Assembly (NCBI GenBank): GCA_002296965.1
Contig: DBIW01000034.1
Coordinates: 88,065 to 99,522 of the forward strand
From: Treponema sp. UBA792
Lineage (GTDB): Bacteria > Spirochaetota > Spirochaetia > Treponematales > Treponemataceae
Length of the DNA stretch: 11,458 nucleotides
Direction of reading: 5' to 3'
Part shown: positions 1 through 4,785 of the stretch, piece by piece
Position numbering within the stretch: position 1 is the first letter of the stretch
Layout: every line of letters begins with the position of its first letter
Program-made: the position numbers and the translations under genes
The notes under the pieces: model-generated
Database searches by the model: none
What the model was told of the DNA's origin: nothing
The model's input: only the letters and a program-made list of their open reading frames with translations

Positions 1-307
1 TTGTGAGCATACCGCCGAGCCAGCGGTTGTTCACGTAGAACATTCCGCAGCGTTCCGCTTCTTTCTGTACAGCCTGCTGCGCCTGTTTCTTTGTTCCCAC
101 GAATAGAACTGATTTTCCCGCTGACGTGACCTTCCGGACTTCCTCATATCCGTCCTTTATGGCCGCAATCGTCTTCTGCAGGTCTATGATATGAATTCCA
201 TTACGTTCCGCGAATATGTATTTTTTCATACGCGGATCCCAACGCTTCACCTGATGGCCGAAATGTACTCCGGACTCAAGCAGGTTCTTCATGGTTACTA
301 CTGCCAT
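1..307 (-). CDS. rpsB: 30S ribosomal protein S2, N-terminal part (truncated by the window edge)
   Basis: This is ribosomal protein S2, a component of the small subunit that binds near the head-body junction and works with S1. About 102 N-terminal residues are visible and the rest lies beyond the left edge. The protein begins [19 protein letters not shown], the canonical S2 start, followed by [10 protein letters not shown], then [11 protein letters not shown], and [10 protein letters not shown] at the edge, all typical of S2. The start at 307 is supported by AAGGAG at 314-319, six bases upstream. The 123-bp leader towards maf contains several hairpins, described separately. S2 genes are often followed by tsf, which would lie outside the window. 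Identification rests on direct reading of family-conserved blocks and is secure. Confidence 0.97.
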   Translation of the reverse strand, partial: MAVVTMKNLLESGVHFGHQVKRWDPRMKKYIFAERNGIHIIDLQKTIAAIKDGYEEVRKVTSAGKSVLFVGTKKQAQQAVQKEAERCGMFYVNNRWLGGMLT

Positions 308-323
308 GACATGCTCCTTCACC

Positions 324-415
324 GGTGTCCTGTGCGGACACCCCATACTCTGTTTCTCGATGCGGAATCTCCGCACGGAAGATCGTTGTTCCGGCAAAGC
401 CTACGGCCGTCCGGA
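324..415 (-). promoter_or_regulatory. Structured 5' leader of rpsB
   Basis: The rpsB leader, read on the minus strand, holds three inverted repeats. TTCCGG and CCGGAA pair at the outer end (about 390-415). TGCGGA/TCCGCA with a 3-nt loop lies at 361-375. A perfect 7-bp hairpin, GGTGTCC/GGACACC with a 5-nt loop, lies at 324-342, only four bases from the Shine-Dalgarno at 314-319. None is followed by a T-run, so these are not terminators. Autogenous control of rpsB by S2 binding its own leader is known in other bacteria. Whether this leader does the same is inference. I could not find a convincing promoter in the gap. Confidence 0.4.
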
Positions 416-430
416 AAACGGCGGGCATCC

Positions 431-1021
431 TCATTTTAGAATGGAATAACCCTGCTCCCTGAGAATATCATAAAGCTCAAATATAGGCAAGCCGATTACA
501 CAGCTGCAGGAGCCTTCTATCCGCTCTATGAAACATGATGCGAGGCTCTGTATTCTGTATCCTCCGGCGGCTCCGTGCCATTCTCCGGTGCTCACGTACC
601 AGTCAATCTCCTCGTCGCTCATTCTTGAGAATGTGACCTCGGTTTTGCATTTTCTTGTCGATGTCGTCTTTTTCCTGCCGTTATAAAGGACGAGGGATGT
701 TATCACCGTGTGGCTGCATCCGCTGAATCTCCTGAGGAATCCGGCGGCCTGCTCCTGATTTTCCGGCTTTCCGTATATATGTCCGTCATGCAGAATGATT
801 GTGTCGGCTCCGAGTATCCATGGTATTTCCTGGTTTTCGGGCAGCGAGTGAAGCACCGCGAGCACTTTTTCCCTTGCCAGCAGTTCCGGCACATCATCAT
901 TCTCTATTACCGAGGAGAATGTCTCGTCTATGCTTGGCATTATGACCTGAAAGGGAATTCCCAGCATCCTGAGAATTTCCTGCCGCCTCGGAGATGATGA
1001 TGCTAATATGATCGGTTCCAT
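431..1021 (-). CDS. maf: Maf family nucleoside triphosphate pyrophosphatase
   Basis: Maf proteins hydrolyse non-canonical or excess nucleoside triphosphates to the monophosphate and pyrophosphate, acting as house-cleaning enzymes in the cytoplasm. The 196-residue product has the family's usual length and blocks: LASSSPRR at residues 6-13, DET at 32-34, LGADT at 70-74 (the Asp is the expected catalytic base), GKP at 84-86, and a C-terminal AGGYRIQ...IERIEGS...VIGLPI block. The reading frame stays open eight codons further upstream, but MEPIILASSSPRR is the family start, and AGGAA at 1028-1032 sits six bases before it. Nucleotide specificity within the family cannot be decided from sequence alone. 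The gene is divergent from the tRNA gene and 123 bp upstream of rpsB in the same orientation, so co-transcription is possible. Confidence 0.93.
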   Translation of the reverse strand: MEPIILASSSPRRQEILRMLGIPFQVIMPSIDETFSSVIENDDVPELLAREKVLAVLHSLPENQEIPWILGADTIILHDGHIYGKPENQEQAAGFLRRFSGCSHTVITSLVLYNGRKKTTSTRKCKTEVTFSRMSDEEIDWYVSTGEWHGAAGGYRIQSLASCFIERIEGSCSCVIGLPIFELYDILREQGYSILK

Positions 1022-1038
1022 AAATAATTCCTGCTCGC

Positions 1039-1067
1039 TTGACAATCGGAGCGATAATGTTTAATGT
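1039..1067 (+). promoter_or_regulatory. Sigma-70 type promoter of the tRNA-Arg gene
   Basis: A perfect -35 box TTGACA (1039-1044) is separated by 17 bp from the -10 box TAATGT (1062-1067). Predicted initiation is near 1074, about five bases before the mature tRNA 5' end, a normal short tRNA leader. Confidence 0.75.
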
Positions 1068-1078
1068 AATTCCAGTGC

Positions 1079-1152
1079 GAGAGATTAGCTCATCTGGATA
1101 GAGCGTCGGCCTCCGGAGCCGAAGGCGGTGGGTTCGAATCCCATATCTCTCA
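1079..1152 (+). tRNA. tRNA-Arg, anticodon CCG
   Basis: A full cloverleaf can be drawn. The acceptor GAGAGAT (1079-1085) pairs with ATCTCTC (1145-1151), and the discriminator is A1152. The D stem is GCTC/GAGC. The anticodon stem TCGGC/GCCGA encloses the loop CTCCGGA, with anticodon CCG at 1113-1115. A 5-nt variable loop follows, then the T stem GTGGG/CCCAT with loop TTCGAAT. It reads arginine codon CGG. CCA is not encoded (TCT follows the discriminator), so it must be added by the CCA-adding enzyme. The gene is a single-tRNA unit with its own promoter upstream and a terminator downstream. Confidence 0.96.
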
Positions 1153-1167
1153 TCTGAATTCAAGTGG

Positions 1168-1191
1168 GTCCGGTCAAAAATTTGGCCGGAC
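1168..1191 (+). other. Hairpin between the tRNA and its terminator
   Basis: GTCCGGTC (1168-1175) pairs with GGCCGGAC (1184-1191) over eight base pairs including one G-U, with an A/T loop of eight. A smaller CGGT/GCCG hairpin follows at 1191-1202. There is no U-run directly after it, so it is not a terminator in itself. It lies in the 3' trailer of the tRNA precursor and might influence trailer processing. Confidence 0.45.
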
Positions 1192-1207
1192 GGTTATAGC
1201 CGCAATA

Positions 1208-1239
1208 AAAAAGCTGTCATCCATCCATGACAGCTTTTT
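1208..1239. terminator. Bidirectional intrinsic terminator
   Basis: A nine-bp stem, AGCTGTCAT (1212-1220) and ATGACAGCT (1227-1235), with loop CCATCC is flanked by an A-run on the left and TTTT on the right, so it can terminate in both directions. It serves the tRNA-Arg unit on the plus strand and the HEAT-like gene (stop at 1245) on the minus strand. Confidence 0.9.
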
Positions 1240-1244
1240 CGTTT

Positions 1245-2015
1245 CTATTCGGATTTTCCTGATTCCGCGCCGCTCTTCTGGTCGGATGACTTGTCCTTTG
1301 ATGAGCTGCCGGATGAGGAGAGGCTTTTGAGAAGCTTGTAGGCTCTCTGCCTTACCGGTGTGACATAATGATAGTCGGTCGCGATGCGTGCGGCCGTGTC
1401 AATCATCGTCTTCTTGTTCTCTGTCGAGTCGGCCAGTGACTCGAAGGCATCGAGAACCTCGTGGGCAAGGCTGCTTGTGGGGTTCAGTACCTGATTCCTT
1501 CTGTTGGCGAAGGCTATCGCCTCTACGACCTCATCGTTGTCGTTTATTCCTATCTGGCCGAGAGACTTTACTGCCGCCGCTATGACCATCGGCTCATTGT
1601 CGGCTACGGCTATGGATACGAGCGTGTTCTTTGAGTGCTCGGTCGGAACCTGAGCCAGCATGAGGCATGCCTGTCTGCGGATTTCGGGGAAGTTGTTCAT
1701 CACCCGTCCTTTCGTGCGGGACTCGTTTGTCAGACCCTCGCCGGCAAGTCTGTCAAGAGCCTGGATAATCTCGTCCGATGTGTTTCCGTCATCTATGGCC
1801 GACTGCAGATACTGGAGCGCGACAAGCTTGTTGTCGTATTCATCTGATGTCGCGAGGCTTGTTATTATGTCCGCATCCACATCGTTCAGATATTCGTTCT
1901 CGACAGATGTCTCTGTCTCCCTGCTGTTCTTGTTCTGTGAGGCCTTCTCCTGTGCGAACAGTGAAGCTCCTGCTGCGACAAGCAGCGCTGCCTTTAAATA
2001 TCTGCCTGTTTTCAT
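1245..2015 (-). CDS. Secreted HEAT-like repeat protein of unknown function
   Basis: The 256-residue product begins with a clear Sec signal peptide: MKTGRYLK, a hydrophobic core ALLVAAGASL, and a likely cleavage site after LFA, before QEK. There is no lipobox, so a periplasmic or exported protein is expected. Residues about 45-235 form alternating amphipathic helices with HEAT/armadillo character, for example RRQACLMLAQV, AAAVKSLGQIG and RQRAYKLLKSL. Such repeats usually form scaffolds for protein contacts. The last 25 or so residues are a Ser/Lys/Gly-rich tail with little expected structure. The start at 2015 is fixed by the strong Shine-Dalgarno AGGAGGA at 2021-2027 and the signal peptide. 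The gene has its own promoter and shares a bidirectional terminator with the tRNA. I do not recognise a named family, and the function is unknown. Confidence 0.8.
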   Translation of the reverse strand: MKTGRYLKAALLVAAGASLFAQEKASQNKNSRETETSVENEYLNDVDADIITSLATSDEYDNKLVALQYLQSAIDDGNTSDEIIQALDRLAGEGLTNESRTKGRVMNNFPEIRRQACLMLAQVPTEHSKNTLVSIAVADNEPMVIAAAVKSLGQIGINDNDEVVEAIAFANRRNQVLNPTSSLAHEVLDAFESLADSTENKKTMIDTAARIATDYHYVTPVRQRAYKLLKSLSSSGSSSKDKSSDQKSGAESGKSE

Positions 2016-2084
2016 AAAAATCCTCCTGATGGGGAAGTGTTGTCTTCCTCAATGTGTTGCTGTTTTATGCAAATACAGTTCAAA

Positions 2085-2113
2085 AGTATAAATCATACCT
2101 TTCAAAAAATCAA
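2085..2113 (-). promoter_or_regulatory. Promoter of the HEAT-like repeat gene
   Basis: On the minus strand, TTGATT (2108-2113) and TATACT (2085-2090) are spaced by 17 bp. Initiation near 2078 would give a leader of about 63 nt carrying a small GGAAG/CTTCC hairpin (2033-2048) and a strong Shine-Dalgarno. The promoter begins 12 bp past the stop of the upstream lipoprotein gene, with no terminator between, so read-through is also possible. Confidence 0.6.
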
Positions 2114-2125
2114 CAACCGTGCTGC

Positions 2126-2824
2126 TCAGTCTATTTCCGGAAGCCGGACAAACCATCTTCCGTCCTTTTTGGTGAAATAGTAGTAGATGACCACCGATTT
2201 GTCGTCCTTGACCTGTACCGCCTTTATGTTTGTCTTTGATATATAACGTATCTCATCTACCTGGCTGCGCTTCCTGGACGGTATGAACACATATCTGAAA
2301 TAGTCATCTATGCTGGCGAGCCTTGCTCTCTTGTTCGGCAGCTTCTTCTGCGCCTTGTTCAGGTTCACCGGATTTGAATAATACCTGATGGATTCCGGAG
2401 CTATGAATTCCTTCCATCTGGCTACGTCCCGCTTTTCCATTATGTCGGACAGTTCCCCTATTATCTCGAGGATTCTGGCCTTGTCGTCCGTGAATTCCTC
2501 TTTTGTCACCGACTCCTTGGTCTCCATGTTGTCTATGGAGCGGAGATATTCCTGTTCGGTCTCGTCAGCCTGCGACTCTTCTTCTGGGGCAGGCTCCTGC
2601 TCCTCTTCAGTTTCGGGAATTTCTTCCGGAGTTCCGGAGATGTCCGCCGGAATCACCTGAAGCTCCGGCGCGGCGTCCTCCTCCGTCTCTGGTTCCGTGA
2701 ATTCCTGCGACGGAGGAGCGGCCGGTTCCTGCGGAATTACATCGGCGAAGTCTGTCGTTCCGCATCCGGTCAGTACAGCCGAAAGTATCATGCACATATA
2801 TATATTGGTGTTTTTCTTCTTCAT
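2126..2824 (-). CDS. Acidic, Glu/Pro-rich lipoprotein with a possible NTF2-like C-terminal domain
   Basis: The 232-residue product starts MKKKN, has a hydrophobic segment, and ends its signal at the lipobox AVLTGC, so Cys21 should be lipidated by Lgt and cleaved by LspA. Residues about 28-95 are a strongly acidic Glu/Pro/Ala-rich linker that would hold the rest away from the membrane. Residues about 110-232 form a folded domain beginning with a helix (ILEIIGELSDIMEKRDVARW) and ending in strands with VVIYYYFTKKDGRWFVRLPEID. This resembles the layout of NTF2/SnoaL-like domains, though the assignment is tentative. No Shine-Dalgarno precedes the start, and the promoter's -10 box lies six bases before the ATG, so the mRNA is probably leaderless. 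The gene is divergent from coaD. Function is unknown. Confidence 0.82.
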   Translation of the reverse strand: MKKKNTNIYMCMILSAVLTGCGTTDFADVIPQEPAAPPSQEFTEPETEEDAAPELQVIPADISGTPEEIPETEEEQEPAPEEESQADETEQEYLRSIDNMETKESVTKEEFTDDKARILEIIGELSDIMEKRDVARWKEFIAPESIRYYSNPVNLNKAQKKLPNKRARLASIDDYFRYVFIPSRKRSQVDEIRYISKTNIKAVQVKDDKSVVIYYYFTKKDGRWFVRLPEID

Positions 2825-2830
2825 GTCGGG

Positions 2831-2859
2831 ATTCTACATCTATTGTCTGATTTCGTCAA
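2831..2859 (-). promoter_or_regulatory. Promoter of the lipoprotein gene, predicted leaderless
   Basis: On the minus strand, TTGACG (2854-2859), a 17-bp spacer and TAGAAT (2831-2836) form a good sigma-70 promoter. The -10 box is followed by only six bases (CCCGAC) before the ATG at 2824, so the predicted +1 is the A of the start codon. No Shine-Dalgarno fits in that space. Confidence 0.65.
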
Positions 2860-2871
2860 ATAAGATAACAT
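2843..2871 (+). promoter_or_regulatory. Candidate promoter of coaD, predicted leaderless
   Basis: TTGTCT (2843-2848) and TAACAT (2866-2871) are spaced by 17 bp. Each box matches four of six consensus bases, so this is weaker than its divergent partner, which it overlaps. The -10 box ends six bases before the coaD ATG at 2878, again placing +1 on the start codon. No AGGA/GGAG-like sequence precedes coaD. Confidence 0.45.
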
Positions 2872-2877
2872 ACAGCC

Positions 2878-3360
2878 ATGGTTAAGGCTGTATTCGCAGG
2901 GTCCTTTGATCCTCCAACGAACGGGCATCTGGATATAATCCAGCGCGCCAGCGAGATTTTCGACTGCATAGATGTCGTGATTGCGGTCAATCCGCGCAAG
3001 AACTATCTCTTCTCGGAGGAGGAGCGTCTCTCGATGATGGGCAGTCTGATTGCTGACTACAGGAACGTCGAGCTCCATATATGCAGGGAGATAATCGTGA
3101 ACTATGCCAAAAGGGTGGGGGCCAAGGTCCTTGTGCGCGGCATAAGAACAGTTAATGATTTCTCCTATGAATTCGACCTTGCGCTGATGAACCAGTCCCT
3201 GAATTCGGACATAGAGACGCTGTTCCTTCCGACCAAGGAGCGGTATTTCACTGTCAAGTCCAGCTCGATAAAGGAACTTGCCCAGTTCGGCGGTGACATA
3301 AGTCGCATGGTGCCCCCTGTCGTCGCATCTGCCCTTGCCGGGAAATACGCTGAGAGATGA
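2878..3360 (+). CDS. coaD: Phosphopantetheine adenylyltransferase
   Basis: CoaD transfers AMP from ATP to 4'-phosphopantetheine to make dephospho-CoA, the penultimate step of coenzyme A synthesis in the cytoplasm. The 160-residue product has the normal family length. GSFDPPTNGHLD at residues 8-19 contains the nucleotidyltransferase TxGH motif (14-17). VRGIRTVNDFSYE in mid-protein is the substrate-binding block. KSSSIKELAQFGGDIS near residues 127-142 matches the family's second ATP-binding motif. The start at 2878 gives the canonical N-terminus MVKAVFAGSFDP. There is no Shine-Dalgarno, which fits a leaderless transcript. CoA is the donor of the phosphopantetheine arm of the acyl carrier protein encoded nearby, a functional link but probably a separate transcript. 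Confidence 0.96.
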   Translation: MVKAVFAGSFDPPTNGHLDIIQRASEIFDCIDVVIAVNPRKNYLFSEEERLSMMGSLIADYRNVELHICREIIVNYAKRVGAKVLVRGIRTVNDFSYEFDLALMNQSLNSDIETLFLPTKERYFTVKSSSIKELAQFGGDISRMVPPVVASALAGKYAER

Positions 3361-3414
3361 GCATGATTTCCGTGCCTGGGAGAGGATTTTAAATGACAAA
3401 ATTTAAAAAAATGT

Positions 3415-3442
3415 TTGACAAAATACCGTTTTTAGTTATAAT
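3415..3442 (+). promoter_or_regulatory. Upstream promoter P1 of rpmF-acpP
   Basis: Perfect -35 TTGACA (3415-3420) and perfect -10 TATAAT (3437-3442) with a 16-bp spacer, preceded by an A/T-rich stretch that could act as an UP element. This is the best promoter in the window and fits a highly expressed ribosomal protein and acyl carrier protein unit. Confidence 0.85.
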
Positions 3443-3445
3443 GAG

Positions 3446-3475
3446 TTGACACTTTGAGGTGAACTGTTGTATTAT
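3446..3475 (+). promoter_or_regulatory. Downstream promoter P2 of rpmF-acpP
   Basis: A second TTGACA (3446-3451) starts four bases after the P1 -10 box. TATTAT (3470-3475) follows at 18 bp. An alternative TATACT lies at 3473-3478 with a less favourable spacing of 21 bp. P1 and P2 are thus tandem, giving leaders of roughly 65 and 35 nt. Confidence 0.6.
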
Positions 3476-3515
3476 ACTTTCACTATTCAAGATCATATAT
3501 AGTGAGGTTATATAC

Positions 3516-3704
3516 ATGGCAGTACCTAGATCGAAAACATCAAAGGCCGTTACGAAAAGACGCCAGAGTATTAACATGAGGCTGACAGCTCCACAGCTTG
3601 TCGAATGCGGCAACTGCGGAAACCTTGTGCAGTCACATCATGTCTGCCCTAAATGCGGATTCTACCGCGGACGTCAGGTTATCACACCGGAAACGAAAGG
3701 CTGA
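3516..3704 (+). CDS. rpmF: 50S ribosomal protein L32, zinc-ribbon form
   Basis: L32 is a small protein of the large ribosomal subunit. The 62-residue product starts MAVPRSKTSKAVTKRRQ, the usual L32 N-terminus, and has a zinc ribbon with cysteines 31, 34, 44 and 47 (CGNC and CPKC), so it is the zinc-binding form. An in-frame ATG exists 19 codons upstream, but it lies in the promoter region. The start at 3516 is preceded by GTGAGGT at 3502-3508 and matches the family. It is followed after 16 bp by acpP. In many bacteria rpmF is linked to plsX/fab genes with acpP; here the fab block is absent between them. Confidence 0.97.
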   Translation: MAVPRSKTSKAVTKRRQSINMRLTAPQLVECGNCGNLVQSHHVCPKCGFYRGRQVITPETKG

Positions 3705-3720
3705 GTCTTAGGAGTAAAAG

Positions 3721-3960
3721 ATGGACGAATTGTTTGAGAAAATCCAGAAGCTGATTGCTGAGAAACTGGAGATTGATGAGAGCAAGATCACTTTGGATTC
3801 TTCTTTCAGAAATGATCTCGGGGCTGACAGTCTCGATACTTATGAGCTTGTCTATGCGATTGAGGAGGAGCTCGGAGTAAGCATTCCTGATGAAAAGGCA
3901 AATGAATTTGAGACGGTTCGTGATGCCTATGATTTCATAAAATCAGAGCAGGGAAAATAA
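3721..3960 (+). CDS. acpP: Acyl carrier protein
   Basis: ACP carries growing acyl chains as thioesters on a 4'-phosphopantetheine arm during fatty acid synthesis. The 79-residue, strongly acidic product has the attachment motif GADSLD, with Ser37 as the modified residue, and the helix II recognition region LDTYELVYAIEEELGVSIPD. Length and charge are typical. Translation starts at 3721 behind AGGAG (3710-3714). It is co-transcribed with rpmF from P1/P2 and ends at an intrinsic terminator just downstream. The 4'-phosphopantetheine comes from CoA, whose synthesis involves the neighbouring coaD product. Confidence 0.97.
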   Translation: MDELFEKIQKLIAEKLEIDESKITLDSSFRNDLGADSLDTYELVYAIEEELGVSIPDEKANEFETVRDAYDFIKSEQGK

Positions 3961-3981
3961 CGGCATATTTTTGCCGGTAGG

Positions 3982-4018
3982 AAAGTACAGGTTGATGAAA
4001 CTTGTACTTTTTTTTTGT
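3982..4018 (+). terminator. Intrinsic terminator after acpP
   Basis: AAAGTACAGG (3982-3991) pairs with CTTGTACTTT (4001-4010), ten pairs including one G-U, with a 9-nt loop. A run of T begins in the stem and continues to 4016. A small CGGCA/TGCCG hairpin at 3961-3976 precedes it. The right arm of the stem overlaps the candidate -35 element of rnc. Confidence 0.88.
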
Positions 4019-4030
4019 TTAAATTATATT
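4002..4030 (+). promoter_or_regulatory. Candidate promoter of rnc, predicted leaderless
   Basis: A good -10 box TATATT (4025-4030) lies in an A/T-rich stretch seven bases before the rnc ATG. The -35 candidate at 17-bp spacing, TTGTAC (4002-4007), is weak (three of six) and lies in the right arm of the acpP terminator. Predicted +1 is 4037-4038, at the start codon. No Shine-Dalgarno is present. Confidence 0.45.
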
Positions 4031-4037
4031 TCTTTCC

Positions 4038-4742
4038 ATGAAATCAGATCTTACGGCGCGCCGTGCGGCCGAGCTTGGAAAATTCTGTACGGACGTAGGG
4101 ATAAAATTCAGCAGCATCGAGCTTCTGGATCAGGCTTTCCATCACCGCTCGTGCTCCAACGAGCATCCTGGAATGAAGAACAACGAGAGACTTGAATTTC
4201 TCGGAGATTCGGTTCTCGGCATGGTCACGGCCTCTTACCTGTACAGAAGGCTTGGGAGCCCGGAGGGGGAGCTGGCGAAGATAAAGTCCGCGGTCGTTTC
4301 GGAGAAGGCGCTTGCTCCGGTCGCGCTGAGGCTTGGAATCGACAGGCTTCTTGTGCTGGGGCATGGGGAGGAGATGACGGGCGGACGGCGCAAGCCGGCG
4401 ATTCTCGCGGACTGCATGGAGGCGGTCATAGGCGCGTACTATCTTGACTCCGGCTATCATGATGCGGAGACGTATGTCCTCTCGTTCATCAGGGATGAGG
4501 TGGAGACTGTCCTGAACGGCGGCATGAAGGACTACAAGACGAGACTTCAGGAATTCTATCAGAAGGAAAGCAGGGCTTTTCCCGTCTATGAGCTTGTAGG
4601 ACGCAGCGGACCTGACCACAACCAGACTTTCCGTGTGGTGGTTCATCTTGGTGACAGGACTTTCGGACCGGCGGAGGGCAGAAACAAGAAGGATGCGGAG
4701 CAGAATGCGGCAAGAATGGCGATGGACTCGCTTTCCGGCTGA
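4038..4742 (+). CDS. rnc: Ribonuclease III
   Basis: RNase III cuts double-stranded RNA with Mg2+, processing rRNA precursors and structured mRNAs in the cytoplasm. The 234-residue product carries the signature NERLEFLGDSV at residues 49-59, with Glu53 and Asp57, and ADCMEAVIGAYYLD at 124-137, with catalytic Asp125 and Glu128. A double-stranded RNA-binding domain fills about 160-232, with DYKTRLQEFYQK at its start and GRNKKDAEQNAARMA at its end. Length is typical, and both domains are intact. The ATG at 4038 has no Shine-Dalgarno and sits directly after a -10-like TATATT, suggesting a leaderless transcript. The acpP-rnc order is common in bacteria, although here a terminator separates them. 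Confidence 0.96.
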   Translation: MKSDLTARRAAELGKFCTDVGIKFSSIELLDQAFHHRSCSNEHPGMKNNERLEFLGDSVLGMVTASYLYRRLGSPEGELAKIKSAVVSEKALAPVALRLGIDRLLVLGHGEEMTGGRRKPAILADCMEAVIGAYYLDSGYHDAETYVLSFIRDEVETVLNGGMKDYKTRLQEFYQKESRAFPVYELVGRSGPDHNQTFRVVVHLGDRTFGPAEGRNKKDAEQNAARMAMDSLSG

Positions 4743-4748
4743 CAGGTT

Positions 4749-4777
4749 TTGCCATTGCGCGTTTTATCTGGTATGAT
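4749..4777 (+). promoter_or_regulatory. Promoter of the adenylate cyclase gene, predicted leaderless
   Basis: TTGCCA (4749-4754) and TATGAT (4772-4777), each five of six to consensus, are spaced by 17 bp and start seven bases after the rnc stop codon. Initiation is expected at about 4784-4786, that is, downstream of the first in-frame ATG (4780) and at the second (4786). No Shine-Dalgarno precedes either ATG. Confidence 0.65.
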
Positions 4778-4785
4778 TCATGCCG

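Noticed and set aside
1022..1045. Eight-residue extension of Maf
   Set aside because: The family start MEPIILASSSPRR at 1021 has its own AGGAA upstream. The extension has no ribosome-binding site and is not typical of Maf.
2821..3399. Minus-strand open frame of 192 codons opposite coaD
   Set aside because: It is fully antisense to a secure coaD gene, has no recognisable domain, and its length follows from the coding bias of the other strand.
3459..3515. N-terminal extension of L32 from an upstream in-frame ATG
   Set aside because: It lies within promoter P2, lacks a ribosome-binding site and would add 19 residues not found in L32. The start at 3516 has a good Shine-Dalgarno and the family N-terminus.
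3961..3976. CGGCA/TGCCG hairpin as the acpP terminator
   Set aside because: The stem is only five pairs and no T-run follows. The larger hairpin at 3982-4018 fits much better.
4044..4646. Minus-strand open frame of 200 codons opposite rnc
   Set aside because: Antisense to RNase III with intact motifs. The Arg/Leu/His-rich product resembles no family, and there is no ribosome-binding site.
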